Shown here: piece by piece, positions 41,480-54,753 of the stretch
Layout: every line of letters begins with the position of its first letter
Position numbering within the stretch: the first letter of the stretch is position 1
Assembly (NCBI GenBank): GCA_000697355.1
Contig: JNEN01000859.1
Location: 62,001 to 126,000, forward strand
Reading direction: 5' to 3'
Origin: Syncephalastrum monosporum B8922
Lineage: Eukaryota > Mucoromycota > Mucoromycetes > Mucorales > Syncephalastraceae
DNA length: 64,000 nt
The notes under the pieces: generated by a model
What the model saw: only the letters and a program-made list of their open reading frames with translations
Databases searched by the model: none
What the model was told of the DNA's origin: nothing
Program-made: the position numbers and the translations under genes

Positions 41480-42310
41480 TCTCATTTTTTTCAACAATGG
41501 TTGTCGTCCGCGCCATATCCGTGCTGTCGGGAAAGACACTTTCGCCGCTCTCGTTGCGACTATAAAGGGCACCGGACAGCAAGCTATTGTTGCGCCTGTT
41601 CGCTTTGAATGGATCAAGGCGCAAGGCCCTTTGGGAAGGCCGGCACACCTTCCTATACCAGGAGAGGAGATCCACGTGTAGGGTTTTCACCTCCTCGGGG
41701 CCATAGTGGGCGGTGCTGTACTGCCCTTCCACTATGTGCTAGTGGTAACTTTAACATATATAGCTTCTTACCACATCTTTCTGATATTCACGGTTTATAG
41801 GCAGCGCGTTAGGCGCTCGAACTGGTTCTAGCTCACCAAGAGCTGACCATTCTCGCGCTGTCGTTGCAGCGATGGGTGCCCCAGCCGAACTGTAAGATGA
41901 ATTCATAACATTTTTTAATACTTTATACAAATGAAAATAACACCGTGTTAGGGGAGGAGGCCACCAGGCAAGCCCTGGTCAAGTACAAAGCGGCGGTAGC
42001 GACCCGTCCCGGCTCTTGAGGACGACGTCGACAAGATCGATCTAAGTGAGCTCGTTAGAAACAACATCAAGCTTGCCTTGAGCGGAACAGACTACGGTCT
42101 GTGTACCCTGGCCACGTCGGTGCCCATCCCGACCGCCGAGCGAAATCAGCACGGCGGTTTGAAACGAACAACGAAAGTCCACCTCTTGAGGACCACCGCC
42201 AAGTACCTGCGTCATTAGTCCTTTACCTCTAAACATTTGCGACTCATCAAGACGAAAAAGAGCCTTCATCCGTATAATTTGCCGCCGAGAGCGCCCTTTC
42301 AGCAGCAAGT
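41480..42310 (+). pseudogene. Possible decayed gene or transposon ORF
   Basis: The segment is GC-richer than its surroundings and shows protein-like stretches in shifting plus-strand frames. One is open at 41505-41681 (with DTFAALVATIKGTG and APVRFEWIKAQG). A stretch near 41805-41893 contains SRAVVAAMGAPAEL, one near 41950-42010 contains QALVKYKAAVATRP, and one at 42013-42218 contains DKIDLSELVRNNIKLALSG and TDYGLCTLA. No single frame or clean set of introns joins them, so decay by frameshift is the simplest reading. The family is not recognised. A poorly modelled intron-rich gene is the alternative. Confidence 0.35.
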
Positions 42311-43370
42311 TTGTCTGCCTGTCGAGATGTCGACGACTTGCTCAGAGCACACGAGGTTTGTACTCGAATGCAGACTGTTGATTATGGCATAACGTAAAAA
42401 AAATACATCAGATACACAAAGAGGCGTCTCCATTTTTGCGCTGATTCTGTAACGGTCCACGCCTTGCGGCCCTCCAATACATGACACAGAAAAAGAAAAA
42501 GCGCGCATATCTGAATAATGCCAAAGATAGCTTAAAAACAGCCGCCTACAGACTTTAGCAGGAAGCACGGCTAAGTGAGCACGAGAGACTATGTGTTCGC
42601 GTTCATTTGTTTAATGAGGTTTTCTGCATACCGGGACAAGCGAGATAGGACGTATTGATTTAAATCCTCCATGGGACCTACAGGATATGTTGTTTATGAT
42701 TGGCTTTATAATTTAGCACCTGTCTTGTATATGCCTTAAATATCAGTTTTGCGACGCGGGAAGCAGTCACCGGGGGAATTAAATGGAGGTTGTGATGACC
42801 CATAGCCGAAGGCGGACGGTCTTATGCATACCTAATACACAGACAGAAGGTTTAGGTGTAAACGCAGTGAAGCGTTATGAATTTGGTTTTTAGAAAGGTA
42901 TTTTCTAATTCACAGCAAACTCACAGAGAGCAAGTTTGTGTGAAAGAGCGCGCCGCATGATGTCCATGACGTACGCGGTAGTGGTAGAGAAAAAATCTGT
43001 AAGTATGCAGACCCTAGCATTCTCTGTCTTCTTCTACCGGGGATGGCATGTCCTGAATAATTGACTGAAGCCTGTGGAGACAGTCTTGTGAAAGTTCATC
43101 TTATGACTGATGACATCCAATCTGGATGACTAGCCAAGCTTCGGCGAGATCCTCAAAACCTGTTGTCAGCTCGCCAAAGTAGGGTCAATTAGAAGGAGGA
43201 CAGTACCACTTGACATGACCAGCGCCCCACGTTGAATGACGACCTGAAATCGATATCGATTTTATCATTATACGGTGGTGGCCTGAGGCAGATTTCAAGT
43301 TATTCCGCAGTGTGTTCCTAAAAAACTTGGAGGCCCTGCTTATTGTACTTTAATTAGGTGAAGAAATATG
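42311..43370. other. Intergenic, nothing recognised
   Basis: AT-rich sequence with no coding-like frames and no RNA gene seen. It is the 3' flank of the MDR reductase gene. Confidence 0.5.
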
Positions 43371-44453
43371 CTATAAATCAGAAATTCTGACTAGTTGCTT
43401 TCCGAGATTTTTCCCCGTCAGCACATCCACAAGGGCCTGTGGGACGTTTTCGATGCCATCCGTAATGGTCTCACGGTTCTGAACCTTGCCTTGCAAGAGC
43501 CAAGCCGTCATCTTCTCGATGTATTCGGGCATCATGTCCAGTGAATCGGATACTGAGAATCCAGACAGGGTGAGGCGCTGAGGTATGAGCTTTAGTAAGT
43601 TACGGACACCCTCAGTCTTCTCGTTGTTGTATTCCGAGATCGCTCCGCACGCAATTATTCTTCCTCCGATATTGCTATGGTCAATAACAGTTTCGATGGT
43701 GGATCCACCGACATTGTCAAAGTAAATGTCGATGCCGTTCGGGCAGTGTTTGGACAAGCCTTTGTCTAGGTCGACTGTTTTGTAATTGAAAGCATCGTCA
43801 AAACCAATGTCCTTGAGATATTGCACCTTTTCGTCCGAGCCGGCCGATCCAACGACGTGTAAGCCGAGAAGCTTGCCAATCTGGCCTGCGACTTGACCAA
43901 CGTTGCTTGCTGCGCCTGATACATACAGTATTTCGTTTGCTTTCGGGTGACCATATTTCAGAAGACTGTGGATAAGCTGTTTTAGTATGGTTACCCCACT
44001 ATTTTTGTTATACACGTACCCGACATAAGCTGTAAGGCCACCAACACCGAGAACACTCAGGTAGGTGCTCACAGGGAGCCCAGTGGTCTTGGAGTCATTG
44101 CAAACGGTATAAAACTTTGACAGGCCACTGGTCACCTTGGTATATTCCTCGTAGATGGCGGCATATTGACCTAACACCAGGTCCCCTTCTTTAAACTTGG
44201 CATTGTTGGACTTGATGACAACGCTCATGGTAAAGCCATTCACTGGTTCATTAATCTTGAGTGCACCAAATCCTCCCGCCATACGCAGGCGCAGGTATGG
44301 ATCAATGGAGACCATCAGGGTCTTTAGCAGATATTCATCTTGTTCTAAGGGCGCTTCCAAGTCGATGACTGATTCGTGTACTTGGAGGTGTTCGCCAGCT
44401 ACCACCATGCCGGTTGGCTCCTTGGTAAAGATGACCTGTTTGTTTGAAACCAT
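43371..44453 (-). CDS. Zinc-independent MDR reductase (leukotriene B4 12-hydroxydehydrogenase / 2-alkenal reductase family)
   Basis: NADPH-dependent double-bond reductase of the medium-chain dehydrogenase/reductase superfamily, acting on alpha,beta-unsaturated carbonyls in related enzymes. With the 54-nt intron 43966-44019 removed it has 342 residues, the normal length. Landmarks: SIDPYLRLRM near residue 50, the GGLTAYVGLLKYGHP segment across the intron, the NADP-binding ILYVSGAASNVGQVAGQIGKLLG, VVGSAGSDEKVQYL, the FDDAFNY stretch, and IDIYFDNVGG. It lacks the zinc ligands of alcohol dehydrogenases. The spliced form matches relatives, while retaining the intron would insert 18 residues before the nucleotide-binding fold. 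The ATG at 44453 is used; the extension upstream has no ATG. Confidence 0.9.
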   Translation of the reverse strand: MVSNKQVIFTKEPTGMVVAGEHLQVHESVIDLEAPLEQDEYLLKTLMVSIDPYLRLRMAGGFGALKINEPVNGFTMSVVIKSNNAKFKEGDLVLGQYAAIYEEYTKVTSGLSKFYTVCNDSKTTGLPVSTYLSVLGVGGLTAYVGYVYNKNSGVTILKQLIHSLLKYGHPKANEILYVSGAASNVGQVAGQIGKLLGLHVVGSAGSDEKVQYLKDIGFDDAFNYKTVDLDKGLSKHCPNGIDIYFDNVGGSTIETVIDHSNIGGRIIACGAISEYNNEKTEGVRNLLKLIPQRLTLSGFSVSDSLDMMPEYIEKMTAWLLQGKVQNRETITDGIENVPQALVDVLTGKNLGKQLVRISDL

Positions 44454-47400
44454 AGTATTCAGCTGAATATTGGATACTGGGTACCATAACAAACAGTGTC
44501 TATATATACAAACGGTGGCAGGCTTATTAATCGCATCTTCGGTATCTCGTGAGCTTCTTCCACATCTCGGAACTCGGGTAAATTATTACCGCACCTTACA
44601 TATAAGGAATTGGACGCGTAAAAGGAGATCTATTTTCGTCTTACTGGGCTAAAGGAGACGGATGTCATACACATCGTGCTCGTTTGCGGGAGAGAAAGAA
44701 GCATAAATCAGACTCCAGCATTTACTCGATTTCCGCTGCATCGTTAATATAATCGACGTGGGAATATTATTAAGTTACCTCAGCGACATATAGACCATGG
44801 AGGAACTGATACTGCTATTATTTCACGCAACATTTGTCTGTAGTATATCTCTACGCGTAAATCGGCTATTACCGAGACTTACTTTCTGGCTTGCATGAAT
44901 AACGTTGAAGTAGCCAGAGTTCTTTCTAGAAACTGCGGTACAACAGCTTCACATGATCAGTGCAGTTTATGTTGCCTGCTAAGTATAAATTCGGCTCTTC
45001 GCGAGCTCAATCTAGCTAACCATCTCAACAATTTTGAAAAAGAAAACATAGACGCAAGCATAAATGAGTAATTTGACGCAAGGGTGTACCTTTAATTTTT
45101 TCCTCCGGAGTATGTCCTTCTCGTGCTTGCATACGAGATGAAGAAGTACGATACATTTCCCAAGATACGAGCAGAGCAGAGTCACCATCATTCTATTGTA
45201 CAGGTGGCGAAACATCTGTTGCACCTTTCAGTTTTCGCATAGACGTGCAAAACTGTCCCCCTGCCTCGTCGTGCTGGACTAAACTTGTGCAACGCATTAT
45301 GCAGTCGGTGTATGGATATTGCGAGCAGAAACGGGAAATTGAAAAAAACACATACTATTACACCTTTGTCAGTTTATCTCATTACCTTACAGCTAGAACA
45401 GAAATGTAATACCACTCAAAGGAGACTGGTAAAGAGACCTAAAATGGGAAAATTATTGGTATCAGCATATGGGCTGGATAAGCGGAGGCCTTTCAAGGCT
45501 ATGCTTTCTCTAGACAGCCATTGTCATTTTGCTTTAGTGAGCGTCTATCACGGCTTTCATTTTGTTTTTCACAAGCTAAGAAACATTATGGTCATTCTGA
45601 ACAGCAGCCTTCAAGGAAATTGAATCCTCAATGGAAACGATAATGTGCAAGTGTCTATGTAAAAGTAGAAGCGGTGAACGCTGTCAAATCTAATTGTGAT
45701 GCAGCGCGATTGATCAACCCTTCCTTGCCCCGTTCACAATACTGAATATATGCGTGAATACCATACACATAAAAACTAAGCAACCAAATGGCTGTGTTTT
45801 TGATCTTTAACCTGGAGTAACGAGAGAAAAGCAGCAATATTGTGCGTCAGGTCTTATACGTATAGGACCGCTTAAATTTACACAACTCGAGGACCAAAAC
45901 AGTATGCTTATGTATATATATAATATATACCGCATGATGATTGCTGCATAAAGTCCTTAAAGAACAATGGCAACACGCGTAACGCTTAGATTCTCCTCTC
46001 TAGGTCAACGCTACTATAGTAAAGAAATGATGACAGAGGAAAGTGATGACAAAATCCGGTCGCATAGTTCCGTGAAAGAGTATATTCTGATTGCCAATAT
46101 GGTGTGCTGCCTGTTGGTCGATACTGTCGGAATATATAACCCTCATTTCTGCTTGAGGGTTGTCTCACTCGGAGGTACCCAAGATCTGCAAGGCCTTTCG
46201 CAAGCGTGCCCCAGGCATGAAAGTTATATGTTATTTTTTCTTTCGACTGTCAGGGAAATTGATGGCACGAGTAAAGCAACTACGAACACATGTCTAAATA
46301 GAGTTGTAATTTATAGCCAATGCTTTTAGTCAAGTCCAAGGGTCTTATTGCGAAACTTCATAAAATTTCTTTGATGGCCATTATTCAAGGGCTTCGGTAC
46401 AGATCTTGCACCTCCCCAGATATATTTTCATCAAACAAAATGCTATACTTGTTCTTCATATAGAGCGGTGGACACGCCCTAGATATGTTTAAAAGATTGA
46501 GGATTTATGGAAACATTTGCACGGACTATATTACGTGCTGCCAGTCTTTGGGACACGAGGGGAGACGGAAGAATAACAGCCGTGAGGCTGGTCAGTCACC
46601 TAGAAAGTGACACGAAACTGGACCATAAGCAAGGACCCTGCACGCGTGAGGACACCAAATCGAGATCTGAGATTCAAATCGAGTTCAAACTGGTTGCACG
46701 CCATGGGGGGTGGGGGAGCGTTCGTTGTTGTTGTATCTTTTTCGGGGGGTCCATCGGACTCAGAAGCGCATGCGGGCATTCCGTACAAGTCAAGGGGAAA
46801 GGACAGGCCTGAAATAGAGAGAAACGGAAAGAAATTTCGACTTGCAGTCAAAAAGAAAGGAATACATGTCAAAGTGTATTTCATAAGTGGCTCAGGTTAT
46901 CTTTCCTCATGTCGATCATCTCAGGTCCTTGTTTCTGTGTTCACAATGAGCAACGCACAGACAACAGTGGAGCAAGCAATGAAAAGAGAGCCTTTAAGGC
47001 AAGGATCGGCAAGAGGTTTCGAGACACGAACAATGGATGTACAGAACCGCCATTATGTCGATCTTTTCCTGTCTTATCCAAGATGAGCTATGAATTCTAT
47101 AGCTTCTTCTATATCCTTTTCAGCTCGGCTGTATCTTGACATTTTGCTTCATATTCAACTTTTTGTTTTAGCTCTGCTTTGTGCAGATAAATAGACGCGC
47201 GCACTTAGGGAGCCGGTGCTTGATTTGTTTTTCCATCGGAGAACACGAGCCATCCATTACGAGCCTGCTTCCTATCGCAGCCTTCTGTACTTGTGCCTTT
47301 CCGGGCAGGTGATGGCGCTCGGACAAACAACTACAAAGGCAACTTGTTTAATGGTGTTGCACACCCTTGTGTGACCTTATCACCGAAAATATGAGGAAAG

Positions 47401-48332
47401 AGCTCTGATTCTGCTGGTCCATCACTTTTGATGATGTTTGGAAGATTTAAAAAGCATGCGGTTTGTATAAGGTTTAAAACGCCGATAAAAGAATCTCGAT
47501 AACTGCCGAGAAAGGGAAATGCAAGAAGGGTTTTTACTAAGGCGACGATGGGTGAATAAAGTCAACGTCTAGAAAAGTTATGGGTTGATGGAAGACTAAC
47601 GTAACACTCATCAGCCAAATGGACGTAAGATAACCAACGTGAGTTGGGGGTGTGTGACAAGGTAACTTTGAATGGAACCTGTGGGGGGTTGAAACACAGA
47701 AGAAAAATGTGTCTATGTGCCACCGTACACTAGGAACAAGTTCTGCTTAGGTTCCGCCGCCGCATGGCTCCACCCGCGATGAACGGTATGAGGCTCTGAG
47801 AAGACTACCATGTGGTGAGTTTTGGTATGCAGTATCTATTTGAGATCGCTGTTAGCATAGCAATCAGAACATGTGTGGAAAGGGGTTGATGACGACGCCC
47901 AATTAACGCTCCTTCGGAGATCGCAAACAAATAGTCAACTGGACTGTAGCACATGCACAACTCACAAGGATGTTATAGAGTTGGATAGATCAAGTTTATT
48001 ATAGATCACATATTGTACAGCTGGGTGTGCGGGGTGAAGCAATGTGTACAAAGGAGCCTTCTCGATAGACACTGTTGAAAGGAAGGGAATCATAATAAGA
48101 TACACATAATAGCAACGAAGAAAAAGAAAAAAGCAAAGAAAGCAGAGAAAGAAAAGAAAAAGAAAGGGCATAATCAAGGGCACAAAAAAATGGACACAAA
48201 CGACAAATGGTGAACAAGAAGAAAGGAAAGGAGGTATAACTGCAAAAGAGCAAGAATAGAAGAAATGAGAGTGACGGATATGAAGTGTGCACTGCAGAAG
48301 CTCGCACAAAGACATGATTTGGTGGATTTTGG
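44454..48332. other. 3.9-kb gene-free AT-rich region
   Basis: Several ORFs of 100-160 codons exist (for example an ATG-started 120-codon frame at 45967-46329 and a frame at 46607-47086), but none has recognisable domains, biased composition or splice support. No terminal repeats or transposase motifs were seen by eye. An A/AG-rich segment lies at 48115-48200. Confidence 0.45.
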
Positions 48333-50516
48333 CTAATCGTCGACACCCGAGCTGCTGATCGAGGGTGAAGACGAGGGAGGCGTCACTTGCTGGTGCTCGA
48401 GCGAGTCGCGGATGGCTGGGTTCTTCGCGAGCAAGTCTTTGAACTTTTGGGTCTTGACAAAACGTGGAACGGTGTCCTGGGCCATGATGCGGCAGATATG
48501 ATCATTCACGCGATCGTAGAGGCTCAGCATGGATCTGAGGGTAGGGCCACCCGCGCCCGTAACGACCACAGCGGTCTGGGTCTGCACAGCCGTGTTGGCT
48601 GCAAAAGGGAGGTCGGTGGCAGTGCCGGCGACGACCGAAAACGTCGCTTCCACGAGCCTGATAATCTCCTGACGCAAGGCATGGTCGATGTTTACCTCGG
48701 AACGTGCATTCGCGCTGAGGTAGTTGTCGTAAATGGCGTAAGCGTCCGAAAGGAGATCATTCTGATGCGTACGGCCGTTGTAGCTCTTTTTGCGTAGGTT
48801 GTAATAATCGACCCAAAAGTTGATGTTTTCCTCGCAAAAATTGGCTTTCATAAAGTCACGGAAATACATACGGACGAGCGGATCCTCGAGGATTTGACGA
48901 AGGCGACGCCACTGCGAATCCTTGTGCTGATCGCCGCTTATGGTGCCGACGATATCCATCGGAGGGTGGCCTTCCCGTTCGTTGATGCTGCTAGGGCGAC
49001 CAGAATGGTCGCTGTCCAACGTGGATGACCCTGAGGCGGTCCGCTCGCGAGGTCGTTCGTCCCCTACAGGTGACGATGTAGCGCTGTTGCGGCGCTTGTT
49101 GTTCGTAGTACTATTATTGCCAGAGGCGCGCATTCGCAATAGCTTCTGCGTCACATCGTCGAGGTCGGCATCGCCAGCGTTGATAGATGGCGGTGAGTCT
49201 CCGTGGCTAGTCTCCTGGGGGGATGAGCCATCGGCAGCTACGAAACCAAAATGAAGTTTTGCGTTGTGCTCCTTGTGTTGGGTATCTTCAGCGTGCGGCA
49301 AAACCTGACGCTGCTCTGTGACAGAGGCGGATACGAGGCCGCCTGGATTAATATGCTCTTCTGTAGGTAGAAGCCGGTTGGCATGTGCTTTTTGCTGCTG
49401 CACGAGCTCGGATTTGTCATAGGAGGAGGAATTGGATTTGCTCGAGGTGACGCTGGCCTTGTCGTCGGCTACTTGTTCCAACTCGTCCCAGCCCAATGCC
49501 TTTTGGCCACGCTCGGTGACATAATAGAGGGTATTGCGAGTCATCTTGAAGGTGACCGACTCGTCTTTGCTGCTGTTGGCGCGATCGGACTTGTCGAGGA
49601 TCTGAGCGATCCAGCCGTAGAGGACAAACTCGGCTGCTATCAATTCGGCTTCCTCACGTGTGGTCACGGTGGTGTATTCGCTGATCCATTCGAAGCATTG
49701 GTATCCGTAGAACGTGTATTTGTATTCCTGTAACGCGCGGTCTTTGAGTCCGCCCACGTCGTCGGCGAGGAGTTTCTCCGTCGGCAGCCACGCGAGCATT
49801 GTCTGGACAATAAATTATTATTAACCGTTAGATGAACTGAGGATAAATCAAATGGGGACCAAATAGATGAGTAATACCTTGAAGGCATTGGTCATGTTGG
49901 GTCTTGAAAAGGCGAGTTTGTCGTCATCTTTGAGACGGTCGAAGCTGAATATCTTGAAAGATTCGACACGCGAAAGGGGCTGCTGCAAGTGGCTGATGGA
50001 AACGTGTGCGCGCTGAGAAAATTCCTGCACCATGTATTTTCCCTTCGGGGTGGGTTGCCAAATCCCTTTATCTTTCATTGTCCTCGTTTGGGGATCCACA
50101 GCGTTTTCGACGAGACGTGCATTGATAAAATGGGTACCGAGGGTTTTGGCCATGGAGGGACTCATGCTGAATGTGGTCGTGGTCCGGGTGGCAAGGTGAC
50201 GCGAAGGATCAGCCGGATCGGGTGTTCGAACAATGTGGGTGAATTTGAGATCGCTCAGGCAGGCGACTGCCTCGTCGGTGGTGAACGTAGACGGATATGT
50301 TCGAAAGAACTGGCGGTGGTCGGTCAAGCGTAGTTGAATCACCATGGCCGAATAGAGATCAAACATGTCCTAATATCCGAGTTAGTAAAGGCATTGGTGG
50401 ACAAAAATGGTAGGAGAATGGGGGATAAACACCTTGGCATAAGGTCGTCCGGTTTTGGTGACACGCATCATCGACGTGTACGTCGAAAACGAGGACGACT
50501 TGCCGCTGTTTGGCAT
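48333..50516 (-). CDS. Regulator of G-protein signalling (fungal DR, DEP and RGS domains; Sst2/FlbA type)
   Basis: GTPase-activating protein for a G-alpha subunit. The model has three exons (50433-50516, 49878-50369, 48333-49802) and 681 residues. The N-terminal fungal DR/DEP-like domain (residues about 15-170) contains GRPYAKDMFDLYSAMV. A second DEP domain (about 195-310) has EYKYTFYGYQCFEWI and LYGWIAQILDKSDR. A Ser/Asn-rich linker follows. The C-terminal RGS box is at about 490-640 and begins LRQILEDPLVRMYFRDFMKAN, then NINFWVDYYNLRKK, with the last helices MLSLYDRVNDHICRIMAQDTVPRF. Key Asn and Leu residues of the G-alpha contact are present. A TATA-like element is at 50610-50617. It probably terminates pheromone or nutrient G-protein signals. 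Confidence 0.93.
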
Positions 50517-51044
50517 CGTATCAAGAATGAAAAGGCCAAACGAAGGGAAGAAGAAATGACCCGGGAAGGAGGCGGGAGAGAGAAAAGAGAAAGACGAAGG
50601 CTACAGCTTTTTATATACTACGAAGAAGAGAAGAAAAAGAAAACGGATTCGCAGTTTCTCAAAAGCATATAAGAGCAAACCCAACTTGATTCTTGTTCGA
50701 GAGTTCGGCACGTGTGTACTTATACGAGAGCCCTTGCCAACCCATCTCGAACTTTTTTTTTTGTACGCAAAATTGGGGGGACGACGAAAAAACATGGGGG
50801 ACAAACGAGAGCACACACCCACTCTGTTTTTCCGCCCTGCAGGAACGTTGTTTAATTGGCTGTCAAGCTCGCGACAGGTTGTTTAGGCAAAGGCCCTTTC
50901 TTGTCCCACCTCGCACAGTCGTCTGTTCTCTGGTCCTTATAATTCTTCTCATCTTCTCTTTTGCCATTTTATTTTCTTCTTTGTACTGTGTACACATGTA
51001 TATTGTACATAATGTGATTTTATACTTTCGACGTTGTATAACTT
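50517..51044. promoter_or_regulatory. RGS promoter and PGK 3' flank
   Basis: On the minus strand TATATAAA lies at 50610-50617, about 95 nt before the RGS ATG. The left half of the spacer is AG-rich, giving a pyrimidine-rich leader on the minus strand. The rest is the PGK 3' flank. Confidence 0.5.
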
Positions 51045-52435
51045 CTATTTTGTTGACAAGGCTTTGACTCCTGGCAGCTCCTTACCCTCCAGCAGCTCGA
51101 GCGAGGCGCCGCCGCCCGTCGAAATGTGGGACACCTTGCCGTCTGCCCCGAACTTTATAGCAGCCGTTGCGGTGTCACCACCACCAATGATACTCGTCGC
51201 ACCCTTTTGGGTTGCCTCGACAACGGCGGCGACGGCTGACTGGGTACCAGTGGAGAACTTGTCAATTTCAAACACACCGCATGGGCCGTTGAACAGGATT
51301 GTCTTGGCCCCCAGGATGGCTTCTCGGAATATCTCGTTTGACTTTTTTCCGCAGTCAAGACCCATGTAGTCATCTGGGATACCCGTCTCGTCGGTCGCCT
51401 CCCCTACTTTTGCGTCTTCGCCGAACTTGCTGCCCGTGATGTAATCAACTGGGAAAATCAGCTTCACGTTCTTCTTCTTTGCTGACTCGACGATGCCAGC
51501 CACAAGCTTGGAACCATTCTCGTCAAAGAGCGACTTGCCAATCTAGTAGCAGACAAGGATCAGCTACAGGTTGGCCATGCACTCCACAAATACGAATATG
51601 AATATGAATACGTACAGGTACATTCCACAGTGTCTTCTTGAAAGTGAAGGCCATGCCACCACAGATGATGAGCTCGTTCACCTTGTCGAGCATACTCTCG
51701 ATGAGCTGGATCTTGTCCGAGACCTTGGCACCGCCGAGGATGCCCAAAAAGGGTCGCTCCGGATGCTCGAGCACCTTGGCGAAATACTCGAGCTCCTTTT
51801 GCATGAGGAAACCGGCCGCACGCTGCGGCAGTTCCACGCCCACCATCGAAGAATGGGCACGGTGGGCGGTACCAAACGCGTCGTTCACATAAACATCTGC
51901 CAATTTGGTCAAGCTAGCCCGGAAATTCTCCACCGCCTTTGGATCCGCCTTGTGCTTGTTTCCGCTCGCGTCCTTGGACGAGCCTTCCTCTTCAATGTGG
52001 AAACGCAAGTTCTCCAGCAGAATCACTTGGCCGCCTGATGCATCCTGGCAGGCCTTTTCAACGTCTGGACCCACACAATCCTTGAGGAACGTGACAGGCT
52101 TGCCGAGCAGTTTCTCGACTTCTTTCGCCACCGGTGCCAGAGAGTACTTGGGATTGGATTCACCATTCGGACGTCCGAGATGGGACATGAGGATCACTGC
52201 ACCTGCACCCTGCTCAAGTGCGTACTGGATGGTTGGCAGCGCTTGCTTAATACGGTTGTTGTTCGATACAACGCCATCCTTTAGCGGTACATTAAAATCC
52301 ACACTACAGTATATGGAGTATTACGTATAGGACATGAGACGAGTCGCGATATAACAAAGCTTCCATTTACCGAATCAAAACGCGCTTTCCTTTCAGCGAC
52401 AGGTCGCGGATCGACAGTTTGTTGGCTAACGACAT
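51045..52435 (-). CDS. PGK1: Phosphoglycerate kinase
   Basis: Glycolytic enzyme, ATP-forming step from 1,3-bisphosphoglycerate, cytosolic. The model has three exons (52371-52435, 51616-52303, 51045-51542) and exactly 416 residues, the usual eukaryotic length. Conserved parts: [19 protein letters not shown], the basic patch residues in [43 protein letters not shown], the adenine-binding GPCGVFE, and GGGDTATA with the [19 protein letters not shown] ending. The first intron splits the Arg codon before VDFNVP. Two introns is more than most highly expressed fungal PGKs carry. Confidence 0.98.
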
Positions 52436-53313
52436 GGTTCAAAGAGTAAAGTGAGAAGGATGAGACAAGGTGGTCTTCTCTGGCACAACCAAAAAAAATT
52501 CATATCGGTGTGTTTCAGGTGATATAAACCCCCATGAACAAGAGTAGGGTCGTATCAATGACATATCTCGGTATCCCACTACATTGACTATTCTGTCCCA
52601 TTCGTCAAATATGATGTAATGCACGTAATGAATGTATGCCTACTTTCTGTTTAAAATGACCATCGAAAAGTAGTCCACAGTTAAACGTTGTGCTTATATT
52701 GGATGTTCAATCGTAGCGCGCAACTGGTGTTTGTAAATCAGGTCGGCGCGTTTTTGTCTCACATTGAACGGTCGCACCGAGACAATACCCTAATAAACAA
52801 ATCGCGTGCTGAACATTTTTTACAAAGATAAGCCCGCATTGATTTCAGTGCGCCTCATCAACTAAACTCGGAGCAAATGAAATGAAAAAATACATATCAG
52901 GCTGATTTTCTCTTCCACTATTTAAAAAGGATCGCTCTTCTCGTTCGTAGATCCCGCCTGCAAAGCTATCATTTTTTCCTTCCTTGTTACGTTATTGAGC
53001 CACGCCAACTTCGCAAATTGTCTAGTTTAACAAGACAGTCTTCCCAAACGAGACTTGCTTGTATTCAATATAGTGTATCCATAACGAGCTCCATATACAC
53101 ACTATATATATATATATATGCATGTATCGCAACGCACTTAATAAAACGATCATAATGAAATGGTGTGTGAGTGGAGTGCAGCCGCGGGGAATGAGTCCCA
53201 AAGAAATGATATGCGGAGTTACACGAGGCGTTGCACAGACAACGACAAAGGAAAGCTTGTTCAAGGAACTCCTCTTTTTTTTCCAGACTTGTCGTTGTCT
53301 ACTGCCAATTGCT
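52436..53313. other. Divergent promoter region, PGK and Rac
   Basis: Head-to-head spacer. A weak TATA-like TTTATATC on the minus strand near 52522-52529 may serve PGK. A TA dinucleotide run lies at 53103-53119. No ORF is supported. Confidence 0.5.
53103..53119. repeat. TA dinucleotide run
   Basis: About eight TA units in the Rac promoter region. Confidence 0.85.
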
Positions 53314-54338
<1,025 letters not shown>

Positions 54339-54753
54339 AGGAAATCAAGGGGGAAATGAGACAGAGTGAAAATCACACACTCACTCACATTCGACCTATT
54401 ATTGATATCTTCACTCTATCTTTTCAAAACCCAAGCGAGGAAGGGAAAGTTTTGTCACTCGATGTCCGTTTGTCTGACCGCGCTTAATATTTCCATACCT
54501 TCACCCCTTCTTCCACCCATTTTCTTTACTTATATTACACCTCCAACCCTTCTATATATATATCTATAAACACACTTTTTTCTCTAAATATATAAGCCTT
54601 TAAAAGCAAAAAATGTGTGTCTGATAATATATGCACATGTGTATTGAAATACGTATAAAAAAGGGGACATAAAGCACAAAAGAGGGAAAGTTGTATACAT
54701 AGAACGGTAAGACAGAATGAGAATTGATGAGAGCATAGAATAATCGATAAAGA
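54339..54753. other. Convergent 3' flanks
   Basis: Spacer between the Rac stop and the stop of the minus-strand gene. Contains TA-rich sequence near 54552-54571; nothing else seen. Confidence 0.5.

Noticed and set aside
45967..46329. ATG-started 120-codon ORF
   Set aside because: No domain, no promoter signal and no coding bias; ORFs of this length arise by chance in the AT-rich block.
46655..46705. tRNA B-box-like segment (GAGTTCAAAC, GATTCAAATC)
   Set aside because: No A box at the right distance and no cloverleaf could be folded by eye.
46607..47086. 159-codon ORF
   Set aside because: It begins at a GTG, not an ATG, and has no recognisable domain; its Gly/Val-rich centre comes from a G-run.
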